Source: Manis javanica
Lineage: Eukaryota; Chordata; Mammalia; Pholidota; Manidae
Direction: 5' to 3'
DNA length: 64,000 bases
Assembly: GCF_040802235.1 (NCBI RefSeq)
Contig: NC_133169.1
Location: forward strand, 45,701,034 to 45,765,033
Part shown: in pieces, positions 22,680-33,060 of the stretch
Position numbering within the stretch: the stretch's first letter is position 1
Layout of the letters: each line of letters opens with the position of its first letter
Notes under the pieces: model-generated
What the model was told of the DNA's origin: nothing
Database searches by the model: none
What the model saw: only the letters and a program-made list of their open reading frames with translations
Position numbers and translations under genes: made by a program

Positions 22680-25600
22680 CTGGGAAAAGAAGTTTCAAGT
22701 AAGAAATTAGAATAAGTGTGTGAAGTCTGTAGGAGTTGTGATGGTCATGAGAATATTCCTATGTGTGCACATGGCCCCCAGGTACACATATGTGAAGTCA
22801 AAGAATGCCATGTGTGGTATACTTTATCTGAAGTATGTTTGTGGTGTGATTCTGTGGGAATGAGGGTGTGGAGGTCTGTGTATGTTCTGGGACAGCTGGT
22901 GAGTGTTTCTCACATAGGTAAGGGGGTGCTGAATGACGGTGTACATGTGTGTGTGGTGAGACAATACACATGAACAGGGGTGGTACACGTTCTTATTGTC
23001 AAACAGTTAAGACAGAGTGTGTTGGAGGAAGTGTGCCTGGGCTCCCCAAAAGCGCAGCTCCCCGAGGGGCTGAAGGCTTTGAGCTAAAGGTTTTATGGGC
23101 GAGGTGGTATGTGGAAAAGAAAGACTGCACATGAAAGTGCATTCCCATCAGGGCATTAGGAGTTTTTGAGCGTGTACGCTGGCTCTGAGGGAGCTAAAAC
23201 AAGCTACCTGTGTGAAAGGGTGTACATTATTATGGGTCAGTCTGTAGACAGCAGAGTCTGAGAATGACTGCGTGAGGAGGGAAGGCGCAAGTGTGTATCT
23301 GTGTAACACTTGCAGAGAATGGGAAAGACGCATCTGGAATGAAGGCGTGTGCATATGAGAAAGTGAAAAGGAATAATGCGGCTGTACCTAGTATGGAGGA
23401 ATATAGGGTATATGTGTGTGTGTGTATGTGTGTGTGTGAGAGTTTGTGCTGATTTTAGGGAAGAGGTGGTAACTGAATTCCCACACTGTTATCAGCACAG
23501 CCCACTGCCTCACTCACAGCTGTCCCAGTGTGCACAAAGGGAAATGTCCTATCCTTGAAAGCACACCCCCGATTTGTCCCTCCACAGAGGTCTCAGTCTT
23601 ACTTCCTCTGCCCTGAAGCCCTTTCCTCTTTTTGAAGGGAAAGTAGGGATTGGGCTGAGCAGCTCAGCTACTCATCCTGTCCAACCTTTGTGAGCTTCCT
23701 TATCATCCTCATCAGCCACACGAAGCTTTCCTCTACATTTCCAATAAAAAGATTATGCCTTTAAATTCACAAACTTAAGTAAATAAGTAGGTAAATCATT
23801 ATTCCTGACAAAATAACACACACATTTAGCCCTTCCCCTGTTTAAAAATTTCAGTTACGCCTGCAACCCAATGTTTACTTCTCAAAATATATCCACTTTC
23901 TCCTTTAGGTGGTTAGAGTGTGTCTGGTGGGTAACGTTGCTGTGGGGAAGGGAAAACTTAGTGTGTGTTATTTTTTGAGAGAGCTCGTGTGCGTACCAAG
24001 TTTGGCAAGTATAGTTTGATGTGTATGTGCCTGTCATGTTTCTTCAACAAGTTTAGGTTGTGAGTCTAGAGATGAGATGGCCCAGTTAGGTGTGTGCGTG
24101 AGTGTGAGCAGCTGCGGGTGTGATGGAGTATCGTGCCTGTATTCTCATGAGGACAGGAGGTGAGTGGAAGCAAGAACTGAGGGACCGCTTTCAAATCTGC
24201 AGCCACTCTTCATGCACAAGAGGACGCACATGAAGGAGCTTTGCTCTCCTCTGTAAGACAGGAGGAAACTACGGGTTCCTGCGTGGGTGCTTCATTCTGG
24301 ACCTTTCTGGCTCCCTCCAGCTTGCTGTGAGAGATTTGTGACACTGTGACCAGGTTCAGCCTGAGTTAGTCTGCCCGTTTCTCTGTCACTCTGTCAGCTT
24401 TGCTACCTTTTCCAATACGGCCCCTGTCTGATACCCCTGCACTTTTGGGCACTTGTCCTTGTTGAGATTTCCCTTGAATCTCAAGCTTGTGCCTTATGTA
24501 CATGCATTGACTCTCACCGAGAGCAGAAAGAAACATTGTCATCTTTCTGTGTTCTCCCATGTCTGGACAGGGGTTTGTATCAGCTTCTATCTCCAGTCGA
24601 CCAGGGAATCTCAGGCTGATCTCTGGGCCATTCTCACACGTCCCTTTCCCACCTCTAGGTTAAATACCTTTACTTACCGCTATTCTCGTAGTCAGAGAGA
24701 GAGAAGGAGTAATCTGAGGTAGAGGTATTTTCTAATTCCTTCTGGGGAAGATTACCAGGCTCTCCAATACGATTTTGTTTCTTTGAGATCTCTGTTAAAT
24801 TGAACGAAAAATAAAGGAATATACCCACTCTTGTTTTTTTTTGCTTTTCCAAGTTTTTTTTTCCTTAGGTTTACCCGACTACATATGTCATTGGGTTAAA
24901 CACATTATGTTTTCATTGTCACAGTCTGAATAAGGTTCCCCGCCCATATTCTATTCCCCAGAACCTATGAATGTTAACGTTATGAGGCCATTGGGACTCT
25001 GCAGATGTGATTAAATTAAGGAAGTATTTGAAATAAATTCCTTTCGATGGCATGGAAACAGAGCCCTAGGCTCCCAAGTTGCAGAGGAGGAGACTGTGAC
25101 TGGGCCCAAAGTATACCTTTCTCTCTGGCTGAGCAGAGACACTGACCTAGATTTCTACAGGTCTGCTCGGCCTACACTTTAGCAGCTCTTCCCTTTTACT
25201 CACTAGCACAAGAGGCTGAGTCAAGAGAGGAGCCAGACGTGTAGTATTCGGATCCACAGGGTCCATCATTTCCCTCAGGACCCACAGTTTCATCTTCCAA
25301 ATACCAAGGCGGTGTACCCGATGCCTGGAGCTTTGAGACTCCTGGAAAATGGAGCAAAGTAGCAGAGCAGCTGGTTCCATTCTGTTCCCTCCTACTCTTC
25401 CTCCTAATGTACTGTCCCCACTTTCCCTCCCTCATGGAAATACTGATTTTGCCCTAAACATTTACCTTTGGCTTGGACAGAGAATGGGCCTATTACAGCT
25501 TTCCGGGTTACTCTCTGGACCCTGTAGTCCAGGATCCTCACACACACTCACCTTGCTTAAGACTTTTGGTACTAGTTGCTTTCCTCTACCATTTTTTTGT

Positions 25601-28431
25601 GTGTGGGTGTGCCCTTTGCACTCCCCCTCGTAGATTAACAACCTCACATGAAACAATTGGTGAATTTTTATCTTTGCAGAATTTATTTTATATTATTAGT
25701 CACTGTCTTTGTTTTACTGACCAAGCTCACTTTTCCTAAGTGAATTAAAATGACCTTCATCTCCGATGAATGTGTCAGGTGTGTGCATCATGCACACATT
25801 GTGGCAGAATGGTGTGATGAATGTCATGTGTGTTGTGTGCATAAATTCTTAACCTGATGGTTTAAACTAGGTTAGGGTTTAATGTGTGACTGATCTGGTG
25901 TTTGCACAGTTGAATATGAAGTGAGTCCTGTGTGCGTGAGAATGGTGTGTGCTTTGTGTCTGTGTTTTAGGTCAGCACATATCTATGTGTGCAGACTGCG
26001 TGTCCTACGATTATGGATTTGTGTGTGCATATTTCACATGTTGTTAGGTGGCTTAGATGTGCAACAGAATTATTGGGAGTATTCTCTTTGAGACTAGTGG
26101 AATTAATGTACCTGTGAAATCTAAAGTAACAGTGAAAGAACAGAAGGATATGAGAATCAATGGCTGTAAGTGAAAGAATATATGAGTTTCCAGAATACAG
26201 AACTGTTTGATTCTAAAGTAAATGAGGGCGCAGGAAAGAGCATGCAAGAATAAATGTAGAGCAACATGTGATTGCATTACAAAGTAAAATCTTGAAAGAC
26301 TGAGGTCTAAAGAGTTGAGATAATATACGGACACTAAAGCCTAGCACTTAAACTCTGAGGCATTCACCAAAGAGACGTATGTCCATATAGCAAAAACATG
26401 TAATAGAATTTTCAGAATATCTCCTTTTAGAGTAACCCTAGACTGAAATGTAACCCAAATTCTCATAAAAGTATAATCAATTAAGACACTATATGCCAAG
26501 AATGAATGAACTATAGTCACATACAACACGGATGATGATTACAAACACAGATACAGAGACTGAAAAGAAGTAGACGTAAAGCATGTGTTGTGAACTCCTA
26601 TTTACATAACATTAAAACATAGGGACCACTAATGCAGCACTTTGGTAATCAGAGGAATTACCAGTCTTTGGTTGGGACAAAAACAGATTAGAGAACTTAG
26701 ATGCATGTGAAAGATGACAAGGAAGTGAATGATGAACAAAGGGGGTGCTGATGGGTCTGTATAGGGTTGAACTTGAGAACATCAACTGAGAAGGTACCTC
26801 TGTGCTGGGGTCTTGTACCAGGTGTGTCTATACTCAGGTCAGGACCTGAGGATCCTATGATGTTGGGCCTGCTTTAGGCTATTAGTGCTGTCACACCTTC
26901 TTGGTAATATAACCTGTCCTGGCCCAGTTCATACCGACATGTTCTTCCATGTTTCTCTGATACACCTCATCCCCTTAGGCCCTCTTCCACCATTTCCTCA
27001 AATAACTCACTGCTCTCCCCTTGTCTCCTTGGGCTCGCTCCAATCCTTCTAAGTATTTTCCCTTGGAATTTACTACTTCTGCTGGGGGTTATATTAACGA
27101 AGATGGAGAAGCATCTTGAGTTTCTTTCTGTACTGTGCAGCCTTGTGCTGACTGATGAGCAGAGTCACTCAGTTCATCTCTGGGCTCGGCCTAGATCCCC
27201 ACTGTCCTTTGTATCCCATTCAATAGTCCCTTCTTACCAGCACCAGCAGGCTTGTTCTCACAAGGGACACAGGAGAGGAACTCTGAAGCAGCAGCAGCAG
27301 CGTCCGTTGCTTTCGGACCTGGTACATATTAAGAATGGCATGGTTAGAAATTACTGTCTTCCCCTTGGCTTACTTATGCTATATATGTGTGTATGTGCGA
27401 ATTGGTGTGAATGTGTTTTACATGCTTCATAGTTTACACAAAACACATCTCTGAACATGCACTATTTGTATTGAAGTTGAATTGAAGACAGACTCACTTT
27501 CCAAGTCTCCCCCCAAGGCCCCACTGGGGTGTGCTGAACCCCAAATGTCCCGTTCCCTTTATGAGCCCCCACAGGGACCCTCGGTCCTGGTCCTGGACTG
27601 TTCCCTCCCGCTGCTGAGCACTGGCTTTTCCTCATAGGATCTGTTTACTTTTTAAACCTCACAGTCAGAACTATTTCAGTTTTCCATTTTTTCTAGAAAG
27701 AACCGAACTTTCTCAATTCAACCATTGTGGTTAAATGGTATTGTATGTACATATATGTGCAAGTGGGTGTGTGTGTCCTGCTGGTTTCTTCCTTACATTT
27801 CATAAAGGAGCCTCACATTTACATCTCTATGTTCTGAGACAGTGAAAGAAAGGTGTTCATGTTGGAGACAATCTAAGAAATCAAGTCATTTTGTACCTGA
27901 CTTCACACTCTCATCCCCTCTCCTCCAATTTTAGGTTCCCAAATTTTTTTCCTAATTACTTACCTCTATGAGCCACACATTCTTCATAAACTGGAAAAAG
28001 TATTATTGGAAAATGTATAACAATATTCACTTACTTAACAAATGCCCTCAGTTTTGTAAAAAAAGAAATAAAGGGAAATACATTATATAAGAAAAGTTAT
28101 AGTAATCAATCACTACATCTGTGATACAGTAACCCAGAGCGGCACCATGTCGGGAACACAGGTCCTACACTACAGAGACAAGGACCTAGTCACAGGAACC
28201 TGCTCTTGACCCTCAGATGATCTATTCCCTAAGAAAGACCAGCGCACCCACACTTCTCCCTCCAGCCTTCCTGCCCCTTCTCTTCCATAAGTAGGAATCC
28301 TTGCTCTTTTTCTTTAGAAGAGTTTTTAGATCCCCAATGCTCAGAGATATCACAGACACACCTCCTGACATCCTGGCAGCTTTGAGGGAACGTGTGGTTT
28401 CAAGATGATTCCTTTTCCGTTTACGCTTCAT
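21886..28431 (-). CDS. FAM170A: FAM170A, C2H2 zinc-finger nuclear protein (four exons)
   Basis: Coding exons at 28431-28362, 25341-25204, 24791-24678 and 22679-21886 total 1116 bases and encode 371 residues. Human FAM170A is, from memory, about 330. All three introns are GT-AG and phase 1. What is seen: a very basic start (MKRKRKRNH, likely nuclear signal), a Ser-rich tract at residues about 136-158, a conserved IYYRRVFLKRDV block near 182-193, a 'RAKTP' stretch, then a C2H2 finger (C298, C301, H314, H320) followed by FSCHVF and a basic KHKKRAR segment. The opening residues, the IYY block and the FRCxxC...FSCHVF core are the family signature as I recall it. The family is reported as testis-enriched and nuclear with a transcriptional role. 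That function is family knowledge, not shown here. Every exon is open, so the gene looks functional. Confidence 0.85.
22700..24150 (+). repeat. Degenerate TG-rich simple sequence in FAM170A intron 3
   Basis: Within the last intron the plus strand is enriched for scattered tgtgtg and gtgtgag words. The cleanest tract, tgtgtgtgtgtatgtgtgtg, lies around 23411-23438. It looks like an old, interrupted TG microsatellite domain rather than coding sequence. Confidence 0.6.
24678..24791 (-). CDS. FAM170A: FAM170A coding exon 3
   Basis: 114 bases between an aatttaacag acceptor and a perfect gtaagt donor, phase 1 at both ends. Encodes a stretch starting KISKKQ and containing TSTSDYSFSLSDY. It resembles exon 2 at its start and in its Ser/Tyr-rich end, so the two may be duplicates. 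Confidence 0.8.
24928..25140 (+). repeat. Ancient interspersed repeat fragment in FAM170A intron 2
   Basis: Words 'ttccccagaacctatgaatg', 'gactctgcagatgtgatta' and 'aattaaggaagtatttg' match a widespread old mammalian repeat. The reverse complement of its 3' part appears at 30430-30545 ('atattcacaggttccaggg'). The family name is not certain. Confidence 0.5.
25204..25341 (-). CDS. FAM170A: FAM170A coding exon 2
   Basis: 138 bases between a cleanly placed acceptor (attttccag) and a strong gtgagt donor. Phase 1 at both ends. Encodes an acidic, Ser/Tyr-rich stretch beginning GVSKLQ and ending in SLDSASCA. Its length (a multiple of three) and symmetric phase mean it can be skipped without frame loss. 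Confidence 0.75.
25741..26040 (+). repeat. Degenerate TG-rich stretch in FAM170A intron 1
   Basis: Repeated gtgtgtg / tgtgtgc words without a clean array. Same character as the intron 3 domain. Confidence 0.5.
26060..26720 (+). mobile_element. Old L1 3' UTR fragment in FAM170A intron 1
   Basis: A-rich, with 'tacggacactaaagc' and, near 26440-26700, sequence resembling a degenerate L1 3' UTR ('ggtaatcagaggaattacca'). Assignment is tentative. Confidence 0.4.
26721..28221. other. FAM170A intron 1 remainder; no exon supported
   Basis: A plus-strand open frame at 27103-27432 contains a short CAG run at about 27286 but no domain. A minus-strand gtgagt after TTGGAAA near 27490 resembles a donor, but the frame leading to it contains a stop and has no matching acceptor. 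No further FAM170A exon was found. Confidence 0.4.
28362..28431 (-). CDS. FAM170A: FAM170A coding exon 1
   Basis: Starts at ATG 28431-28429 and encodes 23 residues plus one base. It ends at GGAG before a gtgtgt donor (28361 downward). The Lys/Arg-rich start matches the family N terminus. Upstream sequence holds a tandem 42-45 bp duplication. Confidence 0.8.
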
Positions 28432-28518
28432 GGCTCAGCACTTCAAAGAAGTGTGCCTTCCTCCCTGGAACTCTGCTGCCAGAGGTTCAAGTGAGGGAAG
28501 GAAGGAAACAAGTCAGTA

Positions 28519-28604
28519 TATCCAAAAACAAGCAACTGGAAAGGCTCTCTCCGCACTCACTATCCAAGAACAACAAGCAACTAGAGAGGCTCTCTCCGCA
28601 CTCA
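28519..28604 (-). repeat. Tandem 42-45 bp duplication just upstream of FAM170A start
   Basis: Two adjacent units (28519-28560 and 28561-28604) share 'aggctctctccgcactca' and 'caagcaact'. They lie 88-173 bases upstream of the FAM170A start codon, so they are in its 5' UTR or core promoter. Confidence 0.75.
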
Positions 28605-28699
28605 GTCACTCACTGGCCTGGCCGGTGCTTAAGTACACCAGTAGGGCCATTATGATGTGAGACAGGGATCCGGAGCATTCTGACATGGGCATCAGAGCA

Positions 28700-29509
28700 A
28701 ACCACTGATGGGTGGGGGGGCCCTTTTACCCAACACAAACTCTTATCAACTTGAATTTTTATCTTACACTTCATATCAAAACGTGGGAACCAATGATGTG
28801 GATTAAACAAAAGATCATTACTTTATGTATCTAGGGTAACCACATTGCTAAATTTCCCCAAGGGTGAGAATAAGGCATTACCTGAACCAGGCTTAGAACC
28901 TTCCTGCCCCATATAACATGGTAACTGTCGTATCTTAGCAGTACCATATAACATGTACACATAAAAGTTATATGTGGGGTATATGTGTATAGTGGGTTTG
29001 CGAACACCTTGTGATTCCACACAGCTCCAGCATTTATTGAATTCTCCCCACTATAGGGAACAGGCTCATGTATTTCAACAACCCATTGTCTCTTTTGAAA
29101 CTCTCTTCCCCATCACTTCCCCAGAGCCTTCAGGGAAATAGGAAGCCCCTGGCTTTACATCCATGGCCCTCATCGTGAATCCTGTGCTTGTCAAGCATGA
29201 AGGCTTCATTCGCCAGCTTCTGTTCTAGGCCCCAGTCTCCTGGAAAACCATGGCATCTGCACAGGGTTTGAACTCTAGTTAGCTCCATTCTACTTCCAAC
29301 TTCCCACTGACTGTCTGCTCCCTGAGGGGCAATATGTATTTCCTTCAAACTGAGCAGTTGCTCTAGAGCCAGGCAGTGATCCAGCCAGCTTCAGCCTTCT
29401 TTACCTCAAGCAGGTCCTGCCTCATGCTGTTCCACGCACATGGGCTCGGACTCTTGCAGCCACTAAATGGTAGGCACATTTCCCAAGACAGTCTCAGCCT
29501 TGTCAGCTA
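28700..29509. other. No gene seen; region upstream of FAM170A
   Basis: Unique-looking sequence without a clear open frame or repeat. Overlapping short frames at 28823-29348 have no family features. Part of it may be FAM170A promoter. Confidence 0.4.
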
Positions 29510-30090
29510 TTGGAAAAACCCAAACCAAAAATTAGATACTATTTTACACATACCATATTGGTAAAAATTAGATCAACCTATACAAATAATTGTAAGGATA
29601 TGGATTAAAAAAGGAACCTTCATGATATAAAATGAAGAAGTATCCACCTATGTAGCTGTGTTGGAGAACAATTAGCCAATATTTAATGAAATTAAATATA
29701 CATATAACCTATGAGCCTATAATCTCATTCTACAACATGATCTTTACAAGGGTGATATTCACAGCATTATTTATAATGGAATGGAAGTGGCATTTTAGTT
29801 TCGAACTCAGAAAGAATGGATAAGCAACATATGGTTGATAAATACAACAGAATACATTTCCAAGAATAAAAGCCATGCCTAGTATACTATATGCCTATAG
29901 GGCAGGGCATCAAGAAGGAATTGGAGATCAGGAACAAAAAGAAAATATAAATCAATGAAATAACCATAAGCTAGTGACTAAGGAGCATTCTTAAGTTAGT
30001 AGTCAATAATTAACCAAAGACGGAAAAAATCTTTCTCAAAAATAAAATGGTTCAGATTAGGTCTAGAACTAAGAGAAAGAATTATTCTAA
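29510..30090 (+). mobile_element. Old L1 3' end fragment
   Basis: Degenerate L1 ORF2 3' end: 'ttgtaaggatatggatt', 'gtgttggagaacaatta', 'attcacagcattatttataa', 'gaatggataagcaacatatg' in order. All frames closed. Confidence 0.6.
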
Positions 30091-30094
30091 ACAT

Positions 30095-30560
30095 GCCCTA
30101 TAGTGTGAGCTTTCTATTGCTGTTATAGCAGATTACCACTGTGTAAGGAGCTTAAAATACAAATTTCTTATCTTGCAGTTCTGGAGATCATAATTCCATT
30201 ATGGGTCTTACTGCCTAAAATCAAGATGTTAGCAGAACTGGTCCCACCTGGAGGCTGTAGGGGTGACTGTGTTCCCTTTTCCAGGTTCTAGAGGCTGCCT
30301 ACATTGCTGGCGCACCTTCATTTCCTTCATTTTTAGAATACATCACTACAACATCCACTTCCACTGTCACATGGCCACTCTCTCTCTCTCTCTCCCCTAC
30401 CTTCTTCCATAAGGACTCTTGTGATTACATCATCCCCACACAGGCAATCCAGGATAATCTGCCCTTTTCAAAACCTTGTAATAAATCCCACCTAAAAAGC
30501 ATCTTTTGACACTTGCATAAACATATTCACAGGTTCCAGGGATGAGGAGGTTGACATTGA
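30095..30560 (+). repeat. Ancient LTR-like interspersed repeat
   Basis: Order of words 'ctttctattgctgttatagc', 'cttgcagttctggagatcat', 'ccaggttctagaggctgcc', 'cataaggactcttgtgatta' and 'atattcacaggttcc' follows a common ancient mammalian repeat. A short CT run sits at about 30378-30396. Likely related, in opposite orientation, to the fragment at 24928-25140. Confidence 0.6.
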
Positions 30561-32040
30561 CTTCTTTTCCAAGGGGGTGAGTGGAGAGAGATTTTTTTCT
30601 CGGTTCCCACACCAAGACAAGCAGAGTGTCAGAGTAAATTCACCAGCAGTAAAATATAGTAGGCTGAGTGAGAATGGAAATCCCTAATTAAACAAGAGCA
30701 ATAGGAAAAAAAGAGAGCATAGCAACTAGGTAAACATACTGAGGAAAACAAAGTTGAATGAAATAAAGAAAAAAAAAACCTGTTTGAAAAACGTAACCCA
30801 AGGAATAGACAAAGAAGTACATTAGCATTCTTCATGCCATAAAAATGGCAACCGGCTTCAGTACAACAAGGGTGTCAAGACAAGATGACAAGCCAAAGCA
30901 AATGCTAAACAATGTCAAAACAGGATAAATAAACAACTTAAGACCAGAAAGAAACAGAATAACAGAATAAATTTTCCAACTGAAAAACTGACGTATCTAC
31001 TTGAGAGCAGTTATAAAGGGAAGGACAAATACACAATGAGAAGACAGATAAAAAAAGAAAGGTGAAATGATGTAACGTAACAATAAAAAGGTCAACCAAC
31101 AAACCAGACAATTATGCAAGATATGCCACAGTAAAACACCCCTTGCAATGAAGACCTGAAACCACAAATTCCTAAATTGCAGTTATTTTTTTTTCCTTAA
31201 AGGATAAAACAAACAAAATTCTTCAGGTATCCTAAGCGGAAAAGCAAGTCATGGCAAGTGCTAAATATCAAGCTGGCTTTAATCTTCCATAAAGCAACAT
31301 ACATTGCTTGAAAATAGTAGAGAAATAGTAGAGTATCTGCAGATGCTGAGAAAAAGAAGGTGTAATACTGCAGTATGATCTGCAGACAAGTTGTTTTAAA
31401 GTGTAAAAGCAACTGGTAGAAATTGTCAAATGTGCACTAAAGAAAAATATTACAAGAGTCACTCCTGAAAAAGTCACTTAACTCTGCCATAGAACCAACT
31501 CAAAACATGAATGGAAATGCCATGGAAAAGAAACAGAAACAAAACACAAATGTATTGCTTCATGCCAAAATACAGTACAATATTGACAATAAGCACCTGA
31601 GGGTGGAGATGGGAGTGGGAATTGATTGACCCAACTGCATTACACTAATTCCCTGTGCACCATGTTTGTCATCTCTGTGCTTTTGCTCAGTGTTCCCACA
31701 GCTTGTGTAAACCAAGTGGAGAGTATATACACATGTGGTTGCACACGCACAGCCAGTAACCAGGATGATATACAAGAGCCTGGAATCTTGGTTGTCTGTG
31801 AAGGGGAAGCCAGGAACTCAGGGAGGAAGACACGCCCCCTTCTGCAATGCTGGAGTTTTAAACTTACAGGTATGCAATTCCTAGATTTACCAATATTAGA
31901 ATTTTAAAAAGTAGGGCTTGAAAGAACTGTGCCTATAGAGCCCATACATACGGTCTATACAGGATAGGCTTTGAAAGGTCAACGGTCACTGCTCTCCCCA
32001 GCACTGGGGCGCCAGCACTCAAAAGGCGAATGAAGGGGGA
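30561..32040. other. No gene recognised; A-rich stretch
   Basis: A-rich on the plus strand from 30640 to about 31550, giving hydrophobic chance frames on the minus strand (30629-30835, 31197-31477). No splice-bounded exon or known repeat identified. Confidence 0.4.
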
Positions 32041-32074
32041 CTATGCAGGTGGAAGGCAGTGAGGATGCCACGGG

Positions 32075-32090
32075 CCAGAAGGTGGCGCTA
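32075..32090 (+). promoter_or_regulatory. Strong CTCF-like motif beside CpG island
   Basis: The bases ccagaaggtggcgcta closely fit the CTCF core (CCANNAGGTGGCGCT type). The site lies about 400 bases left of the CpG island, a common arrangement at promoters and insulators. Binding is predicted from the motif only. Confidence 0.5.
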
Positions 32091-32313
32091 CAGAGCACAG
32101 GCCGGGCCCCGCCTGTGGAGACCAGCCGGTTCTCAGAAAGTGACACTTATAGTTTCTGTAAACACTCAAGAGCTGCCTCATCTGATTGTTGTTCCCTTCA
32201 GAGCGGTCGGCTGAGAGTCGGGATAATTTGGGGAACCCTTGAGCTCAGGTTCAGGGCTTAAAATATGTGTCAGGACCTCCTGCGGGACCCTCAGAGTGGA
32301 GCGCGTTACTCAC

Positions 32314-32704
32314 TGGCGGCAAACACTTGCCTAAAGAGAAAGAACCCAAGCTTTTCAAACAGATTTGTCATCTGGCCACAACTTTGGTTAGAGAAGCGAC
32401 AGATTAAATCAGCCAATCTTTTAGTAAAAAAACAAAGCGTACAACCACAGCAGATGTGTCCTGATGCTTTCTGAAAATGGGCTCTGACAGCGGAGCCCTG
32501 CAAGGGCGCCACAGAGGCCGGGCCTGGGCAGCAAGGCTGGAACGGGACAGGCCGGGCAGGGAGCCAGCGCTCCGCGGGGGGCGGGGTCTGTCTGTCAGCG
32601 GGGGCGCGCGCGGAGGCCGGGCGGCTCGGCTCCTCCGGCGCGGCCACTGCCCCGCACGCGCCCAGGGCCGGGCTACCCGACGCTGGGCCAGAGGCGGCTG
32701 TCAC
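32314..32704 (-). other. Candidate first exon/ORF from CpG island, function unknown
   Basis: Reading left from the CpG island, an open frame of about 130 codons begins at ATG 32704 and runs straight into a strong gtgagt splice donor (last exon base 32314). The N-terminal half is Ala/Pro-rich, as expected of translated CpG-island DNA. The second half leaves the island and contains 'CCGCTLCF' and 'RFSNQSCGQM'. I do not recognise the protein. It could equally be the non-coding first exon of a transcript heading toward FAM170A. Confidence 0.35.
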
Positions 32705-33060
32705 TGAGGGGCGGGCCCGGGGCGCGGCGCAGGCTCAGGGCAGGCGGGTGGCGCCGCGGACGCCCGCGCTCCTCCTCCCAGCGCCCGGCCGCGGCCTGCG
32801 GCCTGTCGGGTCCCGGAGGTCGCGCTCGGGTTCCGCCAGCGACAGCCGCGGGGCCCTCCGACCTGTCCTCCTCGGCCTCCGAGCCCTCGGCCGCCATCCC
32901 CGCCCTCTGCCTCTCTGGACCTCGTGGCCCTCCGCCCGGGAGGCCGCGCGGCAGGGCGGCCAGGGTCCGCGCAACGCACCTGCGGCCGGGACGGCCCCTG
33001 CACAGTAGTGGCGGTGGCGCCCCCCCACCCCATCAGCCGGGCTGCCTCTGGGGCAGACCC
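32480..33060. promoter_or_regulatory. CpG island, probable (bidirectional) promoter
   Basis: A sharply bounded GC-rich block with dense CG dinucleotides and GC boxes (gggcggggtc near 32578, ggggcgggc near 32707) sits in AT-rich DNA. There are also gtgcgt and gtgagt donors on the minus strand (exon ends at 32980 and 32314). Long Ala/Gly/Arg-rich frames are open on both strands, which is usual for GC-rich DNA and not evidence of coding. No gene could be identified on either side, so the transcript is unknown. Confidence 0.7.

Noticed and set aside
22716..23558. Short plus-strand frames in the TG-rich intron
   Set aside because: They result from degenerate TG repeats (Val/Cys-rich) and lie antisense to FAM170A.
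27280..27305. CAG run as a polyglutamine exon
   Set aside because: Only four to five units, and no supporting exon structure.
27481..27660. Possible extra FAM170A exon before a gtgagt near 27490
   Set aside because: The frame that would match the phase contains a TAA shortly upstream, and no acceptor lies between the stop and the donor; the encoded residues do not resemble exons 2 or 3.
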